A DNA stretch of 64,000 nucleotides. Origin: Haliscomenobacter sp. Lineage in GTDB: Bacteria > Bacteroidota > Bacteroidia > Chitinophagales > Saprospiraceae. The stretch is taken from the NCBI RefSeq assembly GCF_016718685.1, contig NZ_JADKCX010000144.1:1-64000 (forward strand), in the 5' to 3' direction. Positions 20,990 through 30,061 of this stretch are shown in pieces. Position numbers and translations under genes: made by a program. Each line of letters begins with the position of its first letter. Position 1 is the stretch's first letter. The notes under the pieces were generated by a model, which did no database searches, had not been told where the DNA came from, and saw only the letters and a program-made list of their open reading frames with translations.

Positions 20990-22769
20990 TTGAGGGTTTT
21001 GGCAATTTTTTCGATGTTCAGAGAATTGGCCATTGCGTTAAATATACGAAAATAAGTGCCTTGTTTGTCGTACAATTCTTCATGCAAACCTTGTTCTACC
21101 ACCCGGCCATTGTCCATCACGATGATGGTATCGGCATCGATGATTTGGGAAATGCTGTGCGAAATGATGATGACGGTGCGGTCTTTTTTGATGGCGTCCA
21201 GGCTTTTTTTGATTTGTTCAGTGGCAATGGCGTCCAGGTTTGCCGTGGGTTCGTCCAAAAAAATGATGGCCGGGTCTTTTAAAAAAAGCCGGGCGATGGC
21301 GATTCTTTGTTGCTGCCCGCCGGATAATAAATTCGCATTGGAATGGTACCCCTGGGGCATTTGTACAATTTGTTCGTGAATGTAGGCTTTACGGGCAGCG
21401 TCTTCAACCTCTTCGGAGCTGGCGTTGAGGTTGCCATAGCGGATGTTTTCCGCAATGGTGCCTTTAAAAATGTGGTTTTTTTGCAAAACCAGCCCAATCT
21501 TATGGCGCAGGGTAGGGGTGTGGTAGGCATTCAAATTAACGCCATCCAGGATGATTTCCCCGGAGGAGGGTTCATAAAATTTATCCAATAAATTGATCAA
21601 GGTGCTTTTGCCAGCCCCACTCAAACCAACCAGCGCCGTAATTTTGTTGGGTTGAATGGACATGCTCACGTTTTTTAATGCCTGGGTGCCATTGGGGTAG
21701 AAAAAATTGACATTTTTTAGCTCAAAATCCCCCTTCAATTGAGTAGGAATGAATTGGCCGCTCGGTTCTTTCTCCTGATCTGCTTCTAAAATGTCAAAAA
21801 AACCTTCGGAGTTGATCAAGGCGTCGTTGACTTCGTCGTAAATGCGGTGCAACTGGCGGATCGGCGCAGAAACATTGTTGAACAGTAAGATATGAAACAT
21901 GATTGCGCCAATGGACATGGTACCATTCAGTACAAAATAGGCGGTTAAAATGATGATAAAGACCACCCCATTTTGTTCTACAAAACTTTTGATGCTATCA
22001 AATACAAAACTGAGTTGACGGGTTTGCATCTGGTTTTCGGTCATGTCAAATTGCATGGCTTTGTGCTTTTCGGCCTCCAGGGGCTCACGTACAAAGGATT
22101 TGATGACCGTAATGGACTCGATCAGGCTGATGATGCCGTTGTTTTTATTTTCCCGATAGGTGCGCATTCTTCGCCGAAAACCACTCAGTTTTTTGGCTTG
22201 CAACTGGCTGATGTAAAAATAAATAGGGATGATGCCCAAACCCACGAGGCCCACATAGAAATTGGCGTAGAACATAAATACCAGCGCTACCAGTGAGTTG
22301 GCAAACAGCGGCAAGATGTCGATGAAAAAATTCTGCACCAAACGCGTCAAGCTACTGACACCCAAATCAATGCGGGTTTGGAGTTTTCCACTTTCATTCT
22401 CAGTAGACGTGTAATAGGCCAGGCGGTAAGAAAGTATTTTTTCCACAATGGCTTGCGAAAGGTCTCTGGAAATGAAAATGCGCAGCTTTTCGCCATAAAA
22501 TTTTTGACCAAACTGCACCACAGAATAAATCAACTCTCTTTGCCAATCAGCACAATACTGATGAAGGTCAGCAGTTTTATACCATCCTTCAAGGTCTTGT
22601 TCGCCAGCAGCAGCTCGTTGACATGATCTACGGTATAGCGCAGAATCAAGGCATTGACTTGGGCGGCGAATGAACCAATGGCGGTAAGGAACAAGGTCGC
22701 CAGCAGGAGTTTTTGATAAGGTTTGACAAAGGGATAAAGGTGGCGAAATAAATTGGAGATGGTCATCAA
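20986..22769 (-). CDS. ABC transporter, fused permease and ATPase (MsbA/ABCB type), one frameshift
   Basis: This half-transporter has six TM helices and a C-terminal ATPase and would act as a homodimeric exporter in the inner membrane. The N-terminus (MMTISNLFRHLYPFVKPYQK, 22769) reads to about 22535, where an indel after LIGKE shifts the frame; the body then continues IYSVVQFGQKFYGEKLR. The ATPase domain shows Walker A GLSGAGKST, signature LSGGQQQR, Walker B IIFLDEPTANLD and the switch His in IIISHS. Combined length of about 594 residues is usual. Substrates of this class include lipids, drugs and peptides; none can be chosen here. It lies directly upstream of the P-type ATPase in the same operon. 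Confidence 0.88.
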
Positions 22770-22802
22770 GGAGTGGTTTTATCGCGTGCTGGTCTAAAAA
22801 AT

Positions 22803-22839
22803 TGATGGCTTAAAATTACAGAATAATTTTAAGCCATCA
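22803..22839 (-). terminator. Hairpin between cbpM and the ABC transporter gene
   Basis: TGATGGCTTAAAATTA and TAATTTTAAGCCATCA form a perfect 16-bp stem with a 5-base loop. It lies 41 bp past the cbpM stop codon and just upstream of the ABC transporter start on the same strand, so it most likely ends the cbpA-cbpM transcript. Confidence 0.7.
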
Positions 22840-22880
22840 GCTTTATTGGCAGATTCCAATAGGGTAGTTTTGAAGCTCTA

Positions 22881-23177
22881 TCAATCGTACGTAAATACCC
22901 GCAATTTGTTTTTGGTCGCAATGAGTTCTTGCTCCAATGTATTGATTCGTTTCAGCAAAGTAGCAATGGCGTCGATGCCTTCGAGGTTGATGTTGAGGTC
23001 ATAATGAAGGCGCAACATTTTTTCAACCTCGGGCAATTGTTCCTGCGGGAAGTATGGATTGTTCTCGATGACCACGATTTCCACCAATTCATATTCTTGC
23101 AGGGCAAAGATGAAAGCGGTATCAATATTGTGCAGTTGGCAGAATTGCGCGAGCTGGATCAAGTTGTTATTTTCCAT
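22881..23177 (-). CDS. cbpM: Chaperone modulator CbpM
   Basis: This 98-residue MerR-like protein binds the J-domain of CbpA and inhibits its DnaK co-chaperone and DNA-binding activities. It shows the family pattern: NLIQLAQFCQLHNIDTAFIFALQEYELVEI at the start and a helical LPEVEKMLRLHYDLNINLEGIDAI core, ending in a short coiled coil (LLKRINTLEQELIATKNKL). It follows cbpA with an 11-bp overlap, the conserved order for this pair, and a strong terminator hairpin comes after it. Confidence 0.85.
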   Translation of the reverse strand: MENNNLIQLAQFCQLHNIDTAFIFALQEYELVEIVVIENNPYFPQEQLPEVEKMLRLHYDLNINLEGIDAIATLLKRINTLEQELIATKNKLRVFTYD

Positions 23178-24070
23178 TGCTTCTCATTTTTGCCAATTCG
23201 TTAAACAATGCTTTTTCCTGTTCAGAAAGCTTGGTTGGCAGCTTCACTTGGTAGCTGAGGTACAAATCACCGAATACATTTTCTTTTTTATACACGGGAA
23301 ACCCTTTGCCTTTCAATTTGACTTTTGTCCCGGATTGCGTTTCCGGTGCTACCTTTAATTTCACTTTACCGTCGAGGGTATCCACCGTGGTCTCGCCTCC
23401 CAATAGGGCGGTATACAAGTCCAGCTCTACGTTGGCGTACAAATTGCTGCCTTCCCTTTTGAATTTTGGATGGTCTGTGATCGAAAACGTGAGGTACAGA
23501 TCACCATTGGGGCCACCATTTACACCGGGGTTTCCGTGACCGGTTATTTTGATGGTTTGTTCGTGCTCAACCCCCGCCGGGATGGTCAGGCGGATGTTTT
23601 TGCCGTTGACGGTCAAAGTCCGCTGATGGCTTTGATACACATCAATTAAATCGAGCTGCAACTCGGCATGCAAATCTTGCCCTCGGAACCGGGTTTGCCG
23701 ATTGCTGCTTCTGCCTCGGGCCTCTTCACCAAACATGGATTCAAAGAAATCCAATCACCCCGGCAAAATTTTCCGAACTTTGTCGTCTTCCTGATTGCCG
23801 CTGGTTTTGACTTTGTTGTTGTCTGTTTTTTTCAATTTCATCCGCGTGTTGCCAGTCCTTTCCGTACTTGTCGTATTTTTTCCTCTTGTCAGGATCGCTC
23901 AATACTTCATTGGCTTCGTTGGCTTCTTTGAATTTTTTTTCTGCTTCTTTGTTGTTGGGATTTAAATCGGGATGGTATTTTCTGGCCAATTTGCGGTACG
24001 CGCTTTTGATGTCGGCATCCACAGCGGTTTTGGGGACTCCCAGGATTTGATAATAATCAATGAATTCCAT
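23167..24070 (-). CDS. cbpA: DnaJ-class co-chaperone CbpA, one frameshift
   Basis: CbpA stimulates DnaK and binds curved DNA. The N-terminal J-domain (MEFIDYYQILGVPKTAVDAD) has the HPD motif in KYHPDLNPNN near residue 33, then KYDKYGKDW and a Gln/Ser/Arg-rich linker. One missing base near 23752 breaks the frame after SSENFAG; the next frame resumes DFFESMFGEE and runs through the DnaJ C-terminal domains (LRLTIPAGV-like RLTIPAGVEHEQTIKITGHG, NGDLYLTFSI, SGTKVKLKGKGFP). There is no zinc-finger domain, which distinguishes CbpA from DnaJ. cbpM follows and overlaps. Confidence 0.88.
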
Positions 24071-24131
24071 CTGGTTCGTTTAAGTTTTGTTAGTTAAATG
24101 CACAAACCCCCAATGTTAAATGACAAAACTC

Positions 24132-24268
24132 ACCCGGGTAAAGGGCGCAGCGGAGTTCCGCGGTTACTCGTTACCTGTAACTCAGTGGCCTAAGCATTGT
24201 TTTACCAAGAATAAAAGGGGGCATGCGCCTCGTTTGGTGAGTAAAACTCTGCGGAACCTGCGGTAAAC
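24132..24268. repeat. CGCGGAGT-type intergenic element, copy 3 (short)
   Basis: The segment contains GGCGCAGCGGAGTTCCGCGG at one end and AAAACTCTGCGGAACCTGCGG at the other, the same inverted ends as at 545 and 1527, around a shorter unrelated centre. It lies in the gap upstream of cbpA and downstream of the saccharopine-dehydrogenase-like gene. The gap (24071-24343) holds no gene I can see. Confidence 0.65.
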
Positions 24269-24343
24269 TATTGGATTGAAATCGCAAACTACCGGTGAAA
24301 AGATTGGTTGACTTTGAGTTATAACTGAATATAAAAGCGGTGG

Positions 24344-25569
24344 TTATACGACCCCGGCATGCGCTATCAAGCGCTCCAAAAGTGCATCACCCATCGCTGT
24401 ACTCGCGGTCAAAACGCCAAAAGTACCCGGCATTTTGCCTTCATCCTTTGCCAGACATATGGCGCATTCCGCCAGCATTTTAGAGGTAGAACCATATCCG
24501 GGATCACGGTCACCTTTGACCTGGGCTTTTACTATTTTGCCATCAGGAAGCGTTCCATACAGCACAAAATAAAAATATCCTGATTCACGCACGGCCTTGC
24601 TGGGGCCTTCGCCCGGTTTGGGCATAGAGCGGAGTACGATTTTGGAGCAGGCCTTTGGGTTTGGCGGATACCAGAACGCCCAACATCAGCAACATCGCGA
24701 TGCCTCTAATACGTCCTTTAAAGCCCTTGCCAGTCATCATGGCTTCTTCATAAGTAAAGGCTTCTCCATAAGGAAATCCCTGGAGGGCATGGCTGCGGCG
24801 CACGATACGCGTATTGATGCCCGCCATAACAAAAGGAGCAATCAAGATTTTGCAACTGGGTCAAAATACAATCCTTGTAAATCCGGACGATCAGGCCCTT
24901 TAAAAGTGGGATCGGGATTGAGGGTGTAAGGGTTTGCAATGAGCCTGGCAAAACTGCGGTCGGCTTTGGCCTGGTTGATCTGCGCAATCATGCTGGCAAA
25001 GGTGCCCCCGCTGAGGCCCTCTTTGGCGCCTTTTACGAGGTTTTGATGTGGGTAGCATACACCCCATACTGTTTGTGGATTTCTTTTTGTAAAAAATAAA
25101 CCCCCATATCGGAAGGAATCGAGTCGAATCCACAGGAATGGACAATTTTGATTTTGGCATCTTTGGCGGCTTGATGGTAGCGATCGATCATCTGGCGCAT
25201 CCAACCTGCTTCCCCGCTCAAGTCGCAATAATGGGTACGGGAGCTTACACAGGCTTCCACCAACAAGCTTCCATATTGGGTATACGGACCAACCGTAGTA
25301 CACACCACCTTGGCCTGAGCCGCCATGGCCAGCAGTGAATTCTTGTTAAAACCATCGGCAATGATGATGGGGATTTGCGGATGCCCCAATTCATTCAGCA
25401 TCTCCTGCAGTTTTTCCCGATTGCGGCCAGCAACCGCCCAGTTCAACGGGTTACTGAGCGAAGCCGAAGTGTGGTCACTGAGCGAAGCCGAAGTGAGGTA
25501 TTCCGCCACCAGGCGGCCAGTAAAACCCGAAGCGCCCCAGAGGATGAGGTCGTATTGGCGTGTATGCAT
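24344..25569 (-). CDS. Saccharopine dehydrogenase-like (trans-acting enoyl reductase family) oxidoreductase, several frameshifts
   Basis: This is an NAD(P)-dependent oxidoreductase. The N-terminal Rossmann fold is clear (YDLILWGASGFTGRLVAEYL), followed by NWAVAGRNREKLQEMLNELG, VVCTTVGPYTQYGSLLVEAC and HYCDLSGEAGWMRQMIDRYH, all typical of the SCCPDH/trans-acting enoyl reductase family. The frame breaks near 25035, and matching family sequence continues in other frames: GGTFASMIAQINQA, then PFVMAGINTRIVRRS, then GYFYFVLYGTLPDGKIVKAQ with DPGYGSTSKMLAE. At least three indels are needed. Residues TSASLSDHTSASLSN are an in-frame insertion made of a dispersed DNA repeat (25452-25495). The substrate is unknown. 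Confidence 0.72.
25452..25495. repeat. Two copies of a dispersed CTGAGCGAAGCCGAAGTG repeat inside a gene
   Basis: ACTGAGCGAAGCCGAAGTG occurs twice, 24 bp apart, so the duplication preserves the reading frame. It encodes TSASLS twice between the first strand-helix unit and the AVAGRN strand of the saccharopine-dehydrogenase-like protein. Related cores (CCGAGCG-AG-CGAGGTGC) lie between genes at 44350 and 56450. Confidence 0.75.
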
Positions 25570-25761
25570 GTCCTATTTATTTAAAAGTGGGGTGAAATCA
25601 AATATACGCCATTAAAGCCCCTAAATGTTAAAATCATTTTGGGTGAAAACCAAAAAACCGCATTCCCGTTTAATCCATGACAAGCATACAGTTAAAAAAA
25701 AAAAGCAAGCAAAACTCATTCTAAGCACAATCACGGCTATTTTTGCCACTTTTCTGCCGTT

Positions 25762-26602
25762 TTGGGCATAATGATAGCCACCTTTTTCTGTTCCTGTGAA
25801 GCAGAAGAACTGGTCTTTTTTACCAATGATGCTGCGGTGTTTTTGGTCATTGATGAAGAAAGCATCGACAATGGCAATGAACCCAGTAATTTTTCTGAAC
25901 GGCATAAACGACCAATTGGCACGGTAGGTTGTACGCCAATCGCTGCGCTACTTTCAGAACAATGTAGGCGAACAAATTGATTTGTATACGGGAGAAGTGG
26001 GCGATGAAGGCTGGCACGCCCTAAAAACCATTCCCAATTCCTGGATCAATGCCGGTCCAAGTGGCAACGGATTGCTGAATTTTCTCGCACCTGGCCCCGG
26101 TTTGGGTGGTGGTGAAGATGATCGTAGGAGGTTTTACTGGACAAAATTCCCAATGTCAACCCCTTGCGCGCCACTGGATTGGCCAGGCGAATGGAAAACG
26201 GTAGTCGCCTTCGGGTTTACGATGGCGACATCAGCATCAATTACGCTCCGTTAAACGGAAACCTGATGGGTGCTAATCTGGGCTTGGTGGCATTTGATGT
26301 GCTTTTTGAAGTCACGAACGGAAAGATGGATCCAGCTCTTCATTGCCCAGAGTCAGCATTCGGTTACCGCAGTGTGCTAGACCGATGTGTCTGCGTTGCC
26401 TTTGGCCTTGTTTTCGAATGCACCGCTGCCAAAATCTTCATCGGAGCCTTTTGATATTAGTGCCAGGCAATACGCCGCCTTTGATTAGTTTGACTCCGGC
26501 GAATTGGTTATGGTTGTGGTGGTTTATTTGTGGGAGTCAACGCAGAATAATGAATTGCTAAAAGCAGGTGTACTTTTTTACCATACCGAGTCGATTTGGT
26601 GA
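25762..26602 (+). pseudogene. Degraded lipoprotein-like gene of unknown function
   Basis: Coherent protein pieces on the plus strand are split across frames. They are a lipobox-like start (IATFFCSCEAEELVFFTNDA), EQIDLYTGEVGDEGWHALKT with PNSWINAGPSGNGLLNFLAPG, then DKIPNVNPLRATGLARRMENG, YDGDISINYAPLNGNLMGAN, and finally DVSALPLALFSNAPLPKSSS and SGELVMVVVVYLWES with one internal stop, ending at 26602. At least five frame changes and a stop are needed, more than elsewhere in the window, so this may be a true pseudogene with sequence error on top. I recognise no family. The region before it (25570-25761) is AT-rich with no gene. Confidence 0.4.
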
Positions 26603-26699
26603 GGTGGCATGCTCCTCCGGGCAGCCCGTTCAGCTTAAAGAAATTGGCTGTTTTTGCTGAGGTAGCTATTTTTTGGGCAGGAATGCTGATGCGAAATCC

Positions 26700-27297
26700 C
26701 TACCCCCGCTTCCGCAAAACCTCCTCTACCGTCATCTCAAAATCCGATAGCACGGAGCAGCCGAGCAGGCATCTCTCCAGTCAGCACAGTCATGTTCCGC
26801 AGATCGCCGCCCGTAAACACATGTACCTCACCTGTCAAAGGCAAAATATGCCATACCACCTGTACCCCGGCAGCACGGTAGTCCTGCATTTTGAGAAAGA
26901 CCCGATTGATGGCGTCGTGGTTGGAGATGATTTCAATGACAAATTGGGGCACTGGGCGAACACCGTCGGCAGCAGCTTCAATTTGGGCTGAACTGAAATA
27001 AGCGATATCGGGACGGCGGTGTTTGTTGAGAAAAAACACATCACCTTCAGTAATCAGGGCTCCGTTTACCAAACCATTGGCCTGAAGTCGATAAAAGAAA
27101 TTTTGCAGATTCTGGATGATGTAAAATTGGGTATAGTCCACAGTGCGTCGGGTTTTTTCCACTACACCATCCAGCCATTCGTATTTGAAAGCGTCTTCAC
27201 GGCTTAGGTATTTGCGTTGAAAAAGCTCCCAGGAAATCAGGCCATCTTTGGCCTTTCCCTGGTTATTTTCCTTGCTGGTAGCGGTCGCATTTGCCAT
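26700..27297 (-). CDS. Uma2-family (DUF820) PD-(D/E)XK nuclease-fold protein, frameshifted near the end
   Basis: The product belongs to the Uma2/DUF820 family, which has a restriction-endonuclease-like fold and is abundant in cyanobacteria and Bacteroidota. Visible motifs are SWELFQRKYLSREDAFKYEWLDG, EGDVFFLNKHRRPDIAYFS with the Asp of the nuclease core, and FVIEIISNHDAINRVFLKMQDY, where Glu and Lys complete a plausible site. GVQVVWHILPLTGEVHVF is the usual C-terminal strand pair. One base lost near 26750 ends the frame early; the next frame reads VLSDFEMTVEEVLRKRG and stops at 26700, the normal family ending. Cellular role unknown. It stands alone. Confidence 0.8.
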
Positions 27298-27401
27298 TGA
27301 TGTTTTGTTTACTCAGTAGACAAAGTTAAATTATTTCTGCTAAAAAATCCAGTTGTGGCCGAGATGCTTTCAAGAACCAGCAGTTATTTTTAGCATGGTA
27401 C

Positions 27402-27446
27402 TTGACATTCTCCCAAAACCCCCTAACTTTGCGTCTCAAAGTACTT
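27402..27446 (+). promoter_or_regulatory. Bacteroidota promoter with overlapping CAAAGTACTT operator candidate
   Basis: TTG at 27402-27404, a 19-bp spacer and TAACTTTG at 27424-27431 match the Bacteroidota housekeeping promoter. CAAAGTACTT at 27437-27446 starts where transcription should begin and ends 6 bp before the ATG at 27453. The same 10-mer sits exactly 6 bp before the ATG of the DUF4173 gene at 28495. A shared operator for the nearby HTH regulator is inferred. Confidence 0.6.
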
Positions 27447-27452
27447 CATGAT

Positions 27453-28097
27453 ATGACCCAACCACAGCACCCGGAATCTTTGGACACCCTGCAAGCAATC
27501 CGTTCTTTGATGGAGCGCTCTTCCCGCTTTATTTCGCTCAGCGGCCTGTCGGGGGTGAGTGCGGGCATCTGCGCCTTGATTGGTGCGACTGTTGCTGGGG
27601 TTTATCTGGGGCGCTTTGACGGCCAGGAACTGAATTACGACAACTTTTACGAACTGGAACGCTGGGGCATGAAGGTAAACATTTTCATGTTTTTGGACGC
27701 AGGCCTGGTACTGGTGTTTGCCGTTTTATCCGCTATCTACTTCACGACCCGCAAGGCCAAACAAAAAGGGCTAAAGGTCTGGGACGCGGTAACACGGCGT
27801 TTAGTTCTAAGCTTGGCGGTTCCATTGTTGGCCGGAGGGGTGTTTATTTTGGCCTTGTTGTACCACGGCATCATTGGCCTGGTGGCGCCTTGCACCTTGT
27901 TGTTTTATGGACTGGGCTTGGTCAATGCGAGCAAATACACCCTCGACGATGTGCGGCAATTGGGCTATGCTCAAATTGTACTCGGTTTACTTACCTGCTT
28001 CAACGTTGGCTACGGACTGGAAAGCTGGGCACTGGGTTTTGGGGTTTTGCACATTGCCTATGGCTTCTACATGTACTACAAATACGAACGCTCATAA
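27453..28097 (+). CDS. Conserved membrane protein of the HTH/DUF4173 module
   Basis: The protein of 214 residues has a short cytoplasmic head (TLQAIRSLMERSSRFISLSG) and about six hydrophobic segments: VSAGICALIGATVAGVYLG, VNIFMFLDAGLVLVFAVLSA, LVLSLAVPLLAGGVFILAL, HGIIGLVAPCTLLFYGLGL, YAQIVLGLLTCFNVGYGL and LGFGVLHIAYGFYMYY. Start MTQPQ is chosen because it follows the promoter; the frame opens earlier at 27402 inside the promoter. It is 12 bp upstream of the HTH gene, hence one operon. No function is known to me; similar membrane proteins next to this type of regulator are common in Bacteroidota. Confidence 0.75.
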   Translation: MTQPQHPESLDTLQAIRSLMERSSRFISLSGLSGVSAGICALIGATVAGVYLGRFDGQELNYDNFYELERWGMKVNIFMFLDAGLVLVFAVLSAIYFTTRKAKQKGLKVWDAVTRRLVLSLAVPLLAGGVFILALLYHGIIGLVAPCTLLFYGLGLVNASKYTLDDVRQLGYAQIVLGLLTCFNVGYGLESWALGFGVLHIAYGFYMYYKYERS

Positions 28098-28109
28098 CGA
28101 TACCAGGAG

Positions 28110-28396
28110 ATGAAAGTACTCATTGAAGGTTTGAGCGATACCTTTGACAACCGGGTGAGGTTGGGGATCATGTCCATGTTGATGGTCAATGACTGGGTGG
28201 AGTTTACCACCTTCAAATCCATGCTCGACCTGACCGACGGGCGTTTGGCCAGTCACCTCAAAGTATTGGAAGGGGAGGCTTACATCGAAGTGCAAAAACA
28301 ATTCATCGGGCGCAAACCCAACACCTCTTACCGCGCCACGCCCCAAGGAAGGAAGGCTTTTAACGACCATCTGGATGCGCTGGAAAAATTGCTTAA
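28110..28396 (+). CDS. Winged-helix transcriptional regulator (HTH_34/MarR-like)
   Basis: This is a small one-domain regulator of the winged-helix type found in Bacteroidota. It reads RVRLGIMSMLMVNDWVEFTTFKS, then LDLTDGRLASHLKVLE (recognition helix), GEAYIEVQKQF and KPNTSYRATPQGRKAFNDHLDALEK. The family normally ends just after this point. Here the frame runs on without a stop to 28868 through the next gene, which is not real protein. One missing A in the GGAAAAATT run near 28388 would give LEKIA and a stop at 28394-28396. It probably controls its own operon and the DUF4173 gene through the CAAAGTACTT sites; that is inference. Confidence 0.78.
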
Positions 28397-28467
28397 AACT
28401 GCGGTCCCCAAATGGCGATCAGTCAGTGAAAACAAGGAAACCAAAATCGTAATTGTTTTTGTTCAAA

Positions 28468-28489
28468 ACTTTGAAATTCAAAGTACTTT
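28468..28489 (+). promoter_or_regulatory. Overlapping palindromes before the DUF4173 gene
   Basis: ACTTTGAA-A-TTCAAAGT (28468-28484) is a perfect 8-bp inverted repeat with a one-base centre. It overlaps AAAGTACTTT (28480-28489), a perfect 10-bp palindrome. CAAAGTACTT is shared with the promoter at 27437 and has the same 6-bp distance to the start codon. This is a good candidate operator for the winged-helix regulator encoded just upstream. Confidence 0.55.
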
Positions 28490-28494
28490 TAAAT

Positions 28495-29963
28495 ATGAAA
28501 AATCTAATGATCAACGAAAACCAGAGCTGGCCAGTACGTTCCCTCAATGGCCAATTGCTGATCACGGCCTTGCTGGCCGGTGGGGCAGGCTTGTACACCA
28601 TCCTGTTTTGGCGGGCGGAGTTGGGGCTGAATGCCTTGCTATTCTCTGGGTTTCTAGCCTTGGTGGTGTGGTTGATGCACCCGGAATACAGGGCTGCACC
28701 TCGACTGTGGTGGGTGACCCTGGGGGTATTGCTCAGTGCGGTGGCGGTCGGGTGGCAACATTCTTTATTGGCGCAGATTACCCATGTGATTTCGATTTTT
28801 TTGTTTGCTGGGCTTTGCGCAAGCGCGTGAATTGCGCTTTTTGGGCTTTGCCTTGTTGTTGGCATTGAGTAGCTTATTCAGTGCACCACTTGCCTGGTGG
28901 AAACGTTGGGAGTACACCTACGAGGCGTCTTTTCGTTGGTTTCGCACCTGGGCTTACCTGACATTTCTGCCTTTGGGGCTGTTGGTTTTATTTTTCAACA
29001 TCTACTATTTTGCCAATTCCCAATTTGCCCAACTCGTTGATCAGTTGCTGGCCTGGGTTGCCATTTTAGCCCCTGGAAAAGCGCCGCGTTGATGCAAGGG
29101 GCATTGTTGATGAGTGTATTGATTTGGTCGTCGGTGTGGACGCCTGAACTCCAGAAGGTAGAACAAAGTTTTGGACTGTGGAAAAAGCGGCGACGCTTGC
29201 GTTTGAAAACCTTCATGCCCACGCTGGCACTAAAGCGGCATTATTATTCGGCATTGTTGAGCTTTGGTCTCTTGAATGGCTTATTGCTGCTGGTCAATTT
29301 GACGGACATTCAAGGGGTTTGGCTGAACCAGCAAGCCGCAGCGCCGCAGAACTAAGCGATTATGTACACCAGGGAACCTACCTGTTGATCTATGCATTGG
29401 GTTTGGCGATGGCCGTAACTACTTATTTCTTTCGTGGTAACCTGCATTTTTTGCAGGACAACCAAAAGCTCAAATTGTTGGCTTATGCCTGGATTGTACA
29501 AAATATCATCCTCGCGCTCTCGGTTGCCTGGAGGAATTACCATTACATCGTCGAATACGGTTTGGCTTACAAAAGGCTGGGGGTCTTGTGGTTTTTGATT
29601 TTAGTTGCATTAGGACTGTATTCTTTGTTTGTGATGATCCGGCAGCGGAGGTCTTTGTATTACTTGTGGGTGGTCAACGCCTGGTTTGTGTACGCCAGTT
29701 TATTGAGTACGAGCATGGTCAATTGGGATGTGCTCATCACGCGGTACAATTTGAGTCAGGCGCAGCATGCGAAAATAGACACCATGTTTTTGTTGAGAGA
29801 AGTGTCGGATAAAAACCTGCCCTTGCTCTTGAACGAACACGAACGCCTGCTCGAACGCAGCAATAGCGCACCCGAAACTGTGGACAAGTTTTTGCAGTTG
29901 AAAATAAAGGCTTTCGAGCGAAGAACGGCTCGGCAAGGATGGGCGCTGGAATTGGGCGGATGA
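28495..29963 (+). CDS. DUF4173-type multi-pass membrane protein, several frameshifts
   Basis: The reconstructed product is about 490 residues with roughly a dozen hydrophobic segments and a soluble C-terminal tail, as in the DUF4153/DUF4173 family. Pieces in order are LLITALLAGGAGLYTILFW and HVISIFLFAGL (to about 28815), ELRFLGFALLLALSSLFSAP and FLPLGLLVLFFNIYYFA (to about 29090), LMQGALLMSVLIWSSVW and RHYYSALLSFGLLNGLLLLV (to 29355), then LSDYVHQGTYLLIYALGLAM, LAVAWRN-like SVAWRNYHYIVEYGLAYKRL and a tail ending at 29963. GTYLLIYALGLAMAVTTYFF is the family hallmark. Three indels near 28815, 29090 and 29340 separate them. Function unknown; it forms a module with the two genes upstream. Confidence 0.75.
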
Positions 29964-29989
29964 GGTAACGAGGAGAGCGCTGTAGATTT

Positions 29990-30060
29990 TTTTCACCACA
30001 GATGAACACAGATTAGCATGAGAAAAAATCTGTGTTTATCTGTGTGAATCTGTGGTGAAA
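29990..30060. terminator. ACAGATT-type hairpin between convergent genes
   Basis: TTTTCACCACAGATGAACACAG pairs with its inverted counterpart CTGTGTGAATCTGTGGTGAAAA, with further ACAGATT/AATCTGT pairing inside. It lies exactly between the 3' ends of the DUF4173 and VWA genes and can terminate in both directions. A related element is at 60384-60473. Repeats of this ACAGATT type are widespread in environmental bacterial genomes. Confidence 0.7.
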
Positions 30061-30061
30061 A

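Noticed and set aside
25621..25905. Minus-strand 94-codon frame between the saccharopine-dehydrogenase-like gene and the degraded lipoprotein gene
   Set aside because: It starts inside the better supported plus-strand pieces and has no recognisable features.
28397..28868. C-terminal extension of the winged-helix regulator into the next gene
   Set aside because: It reads the DUF4173 gene out of frame; the extension has no family similarity and follows the point where the regulator should end.
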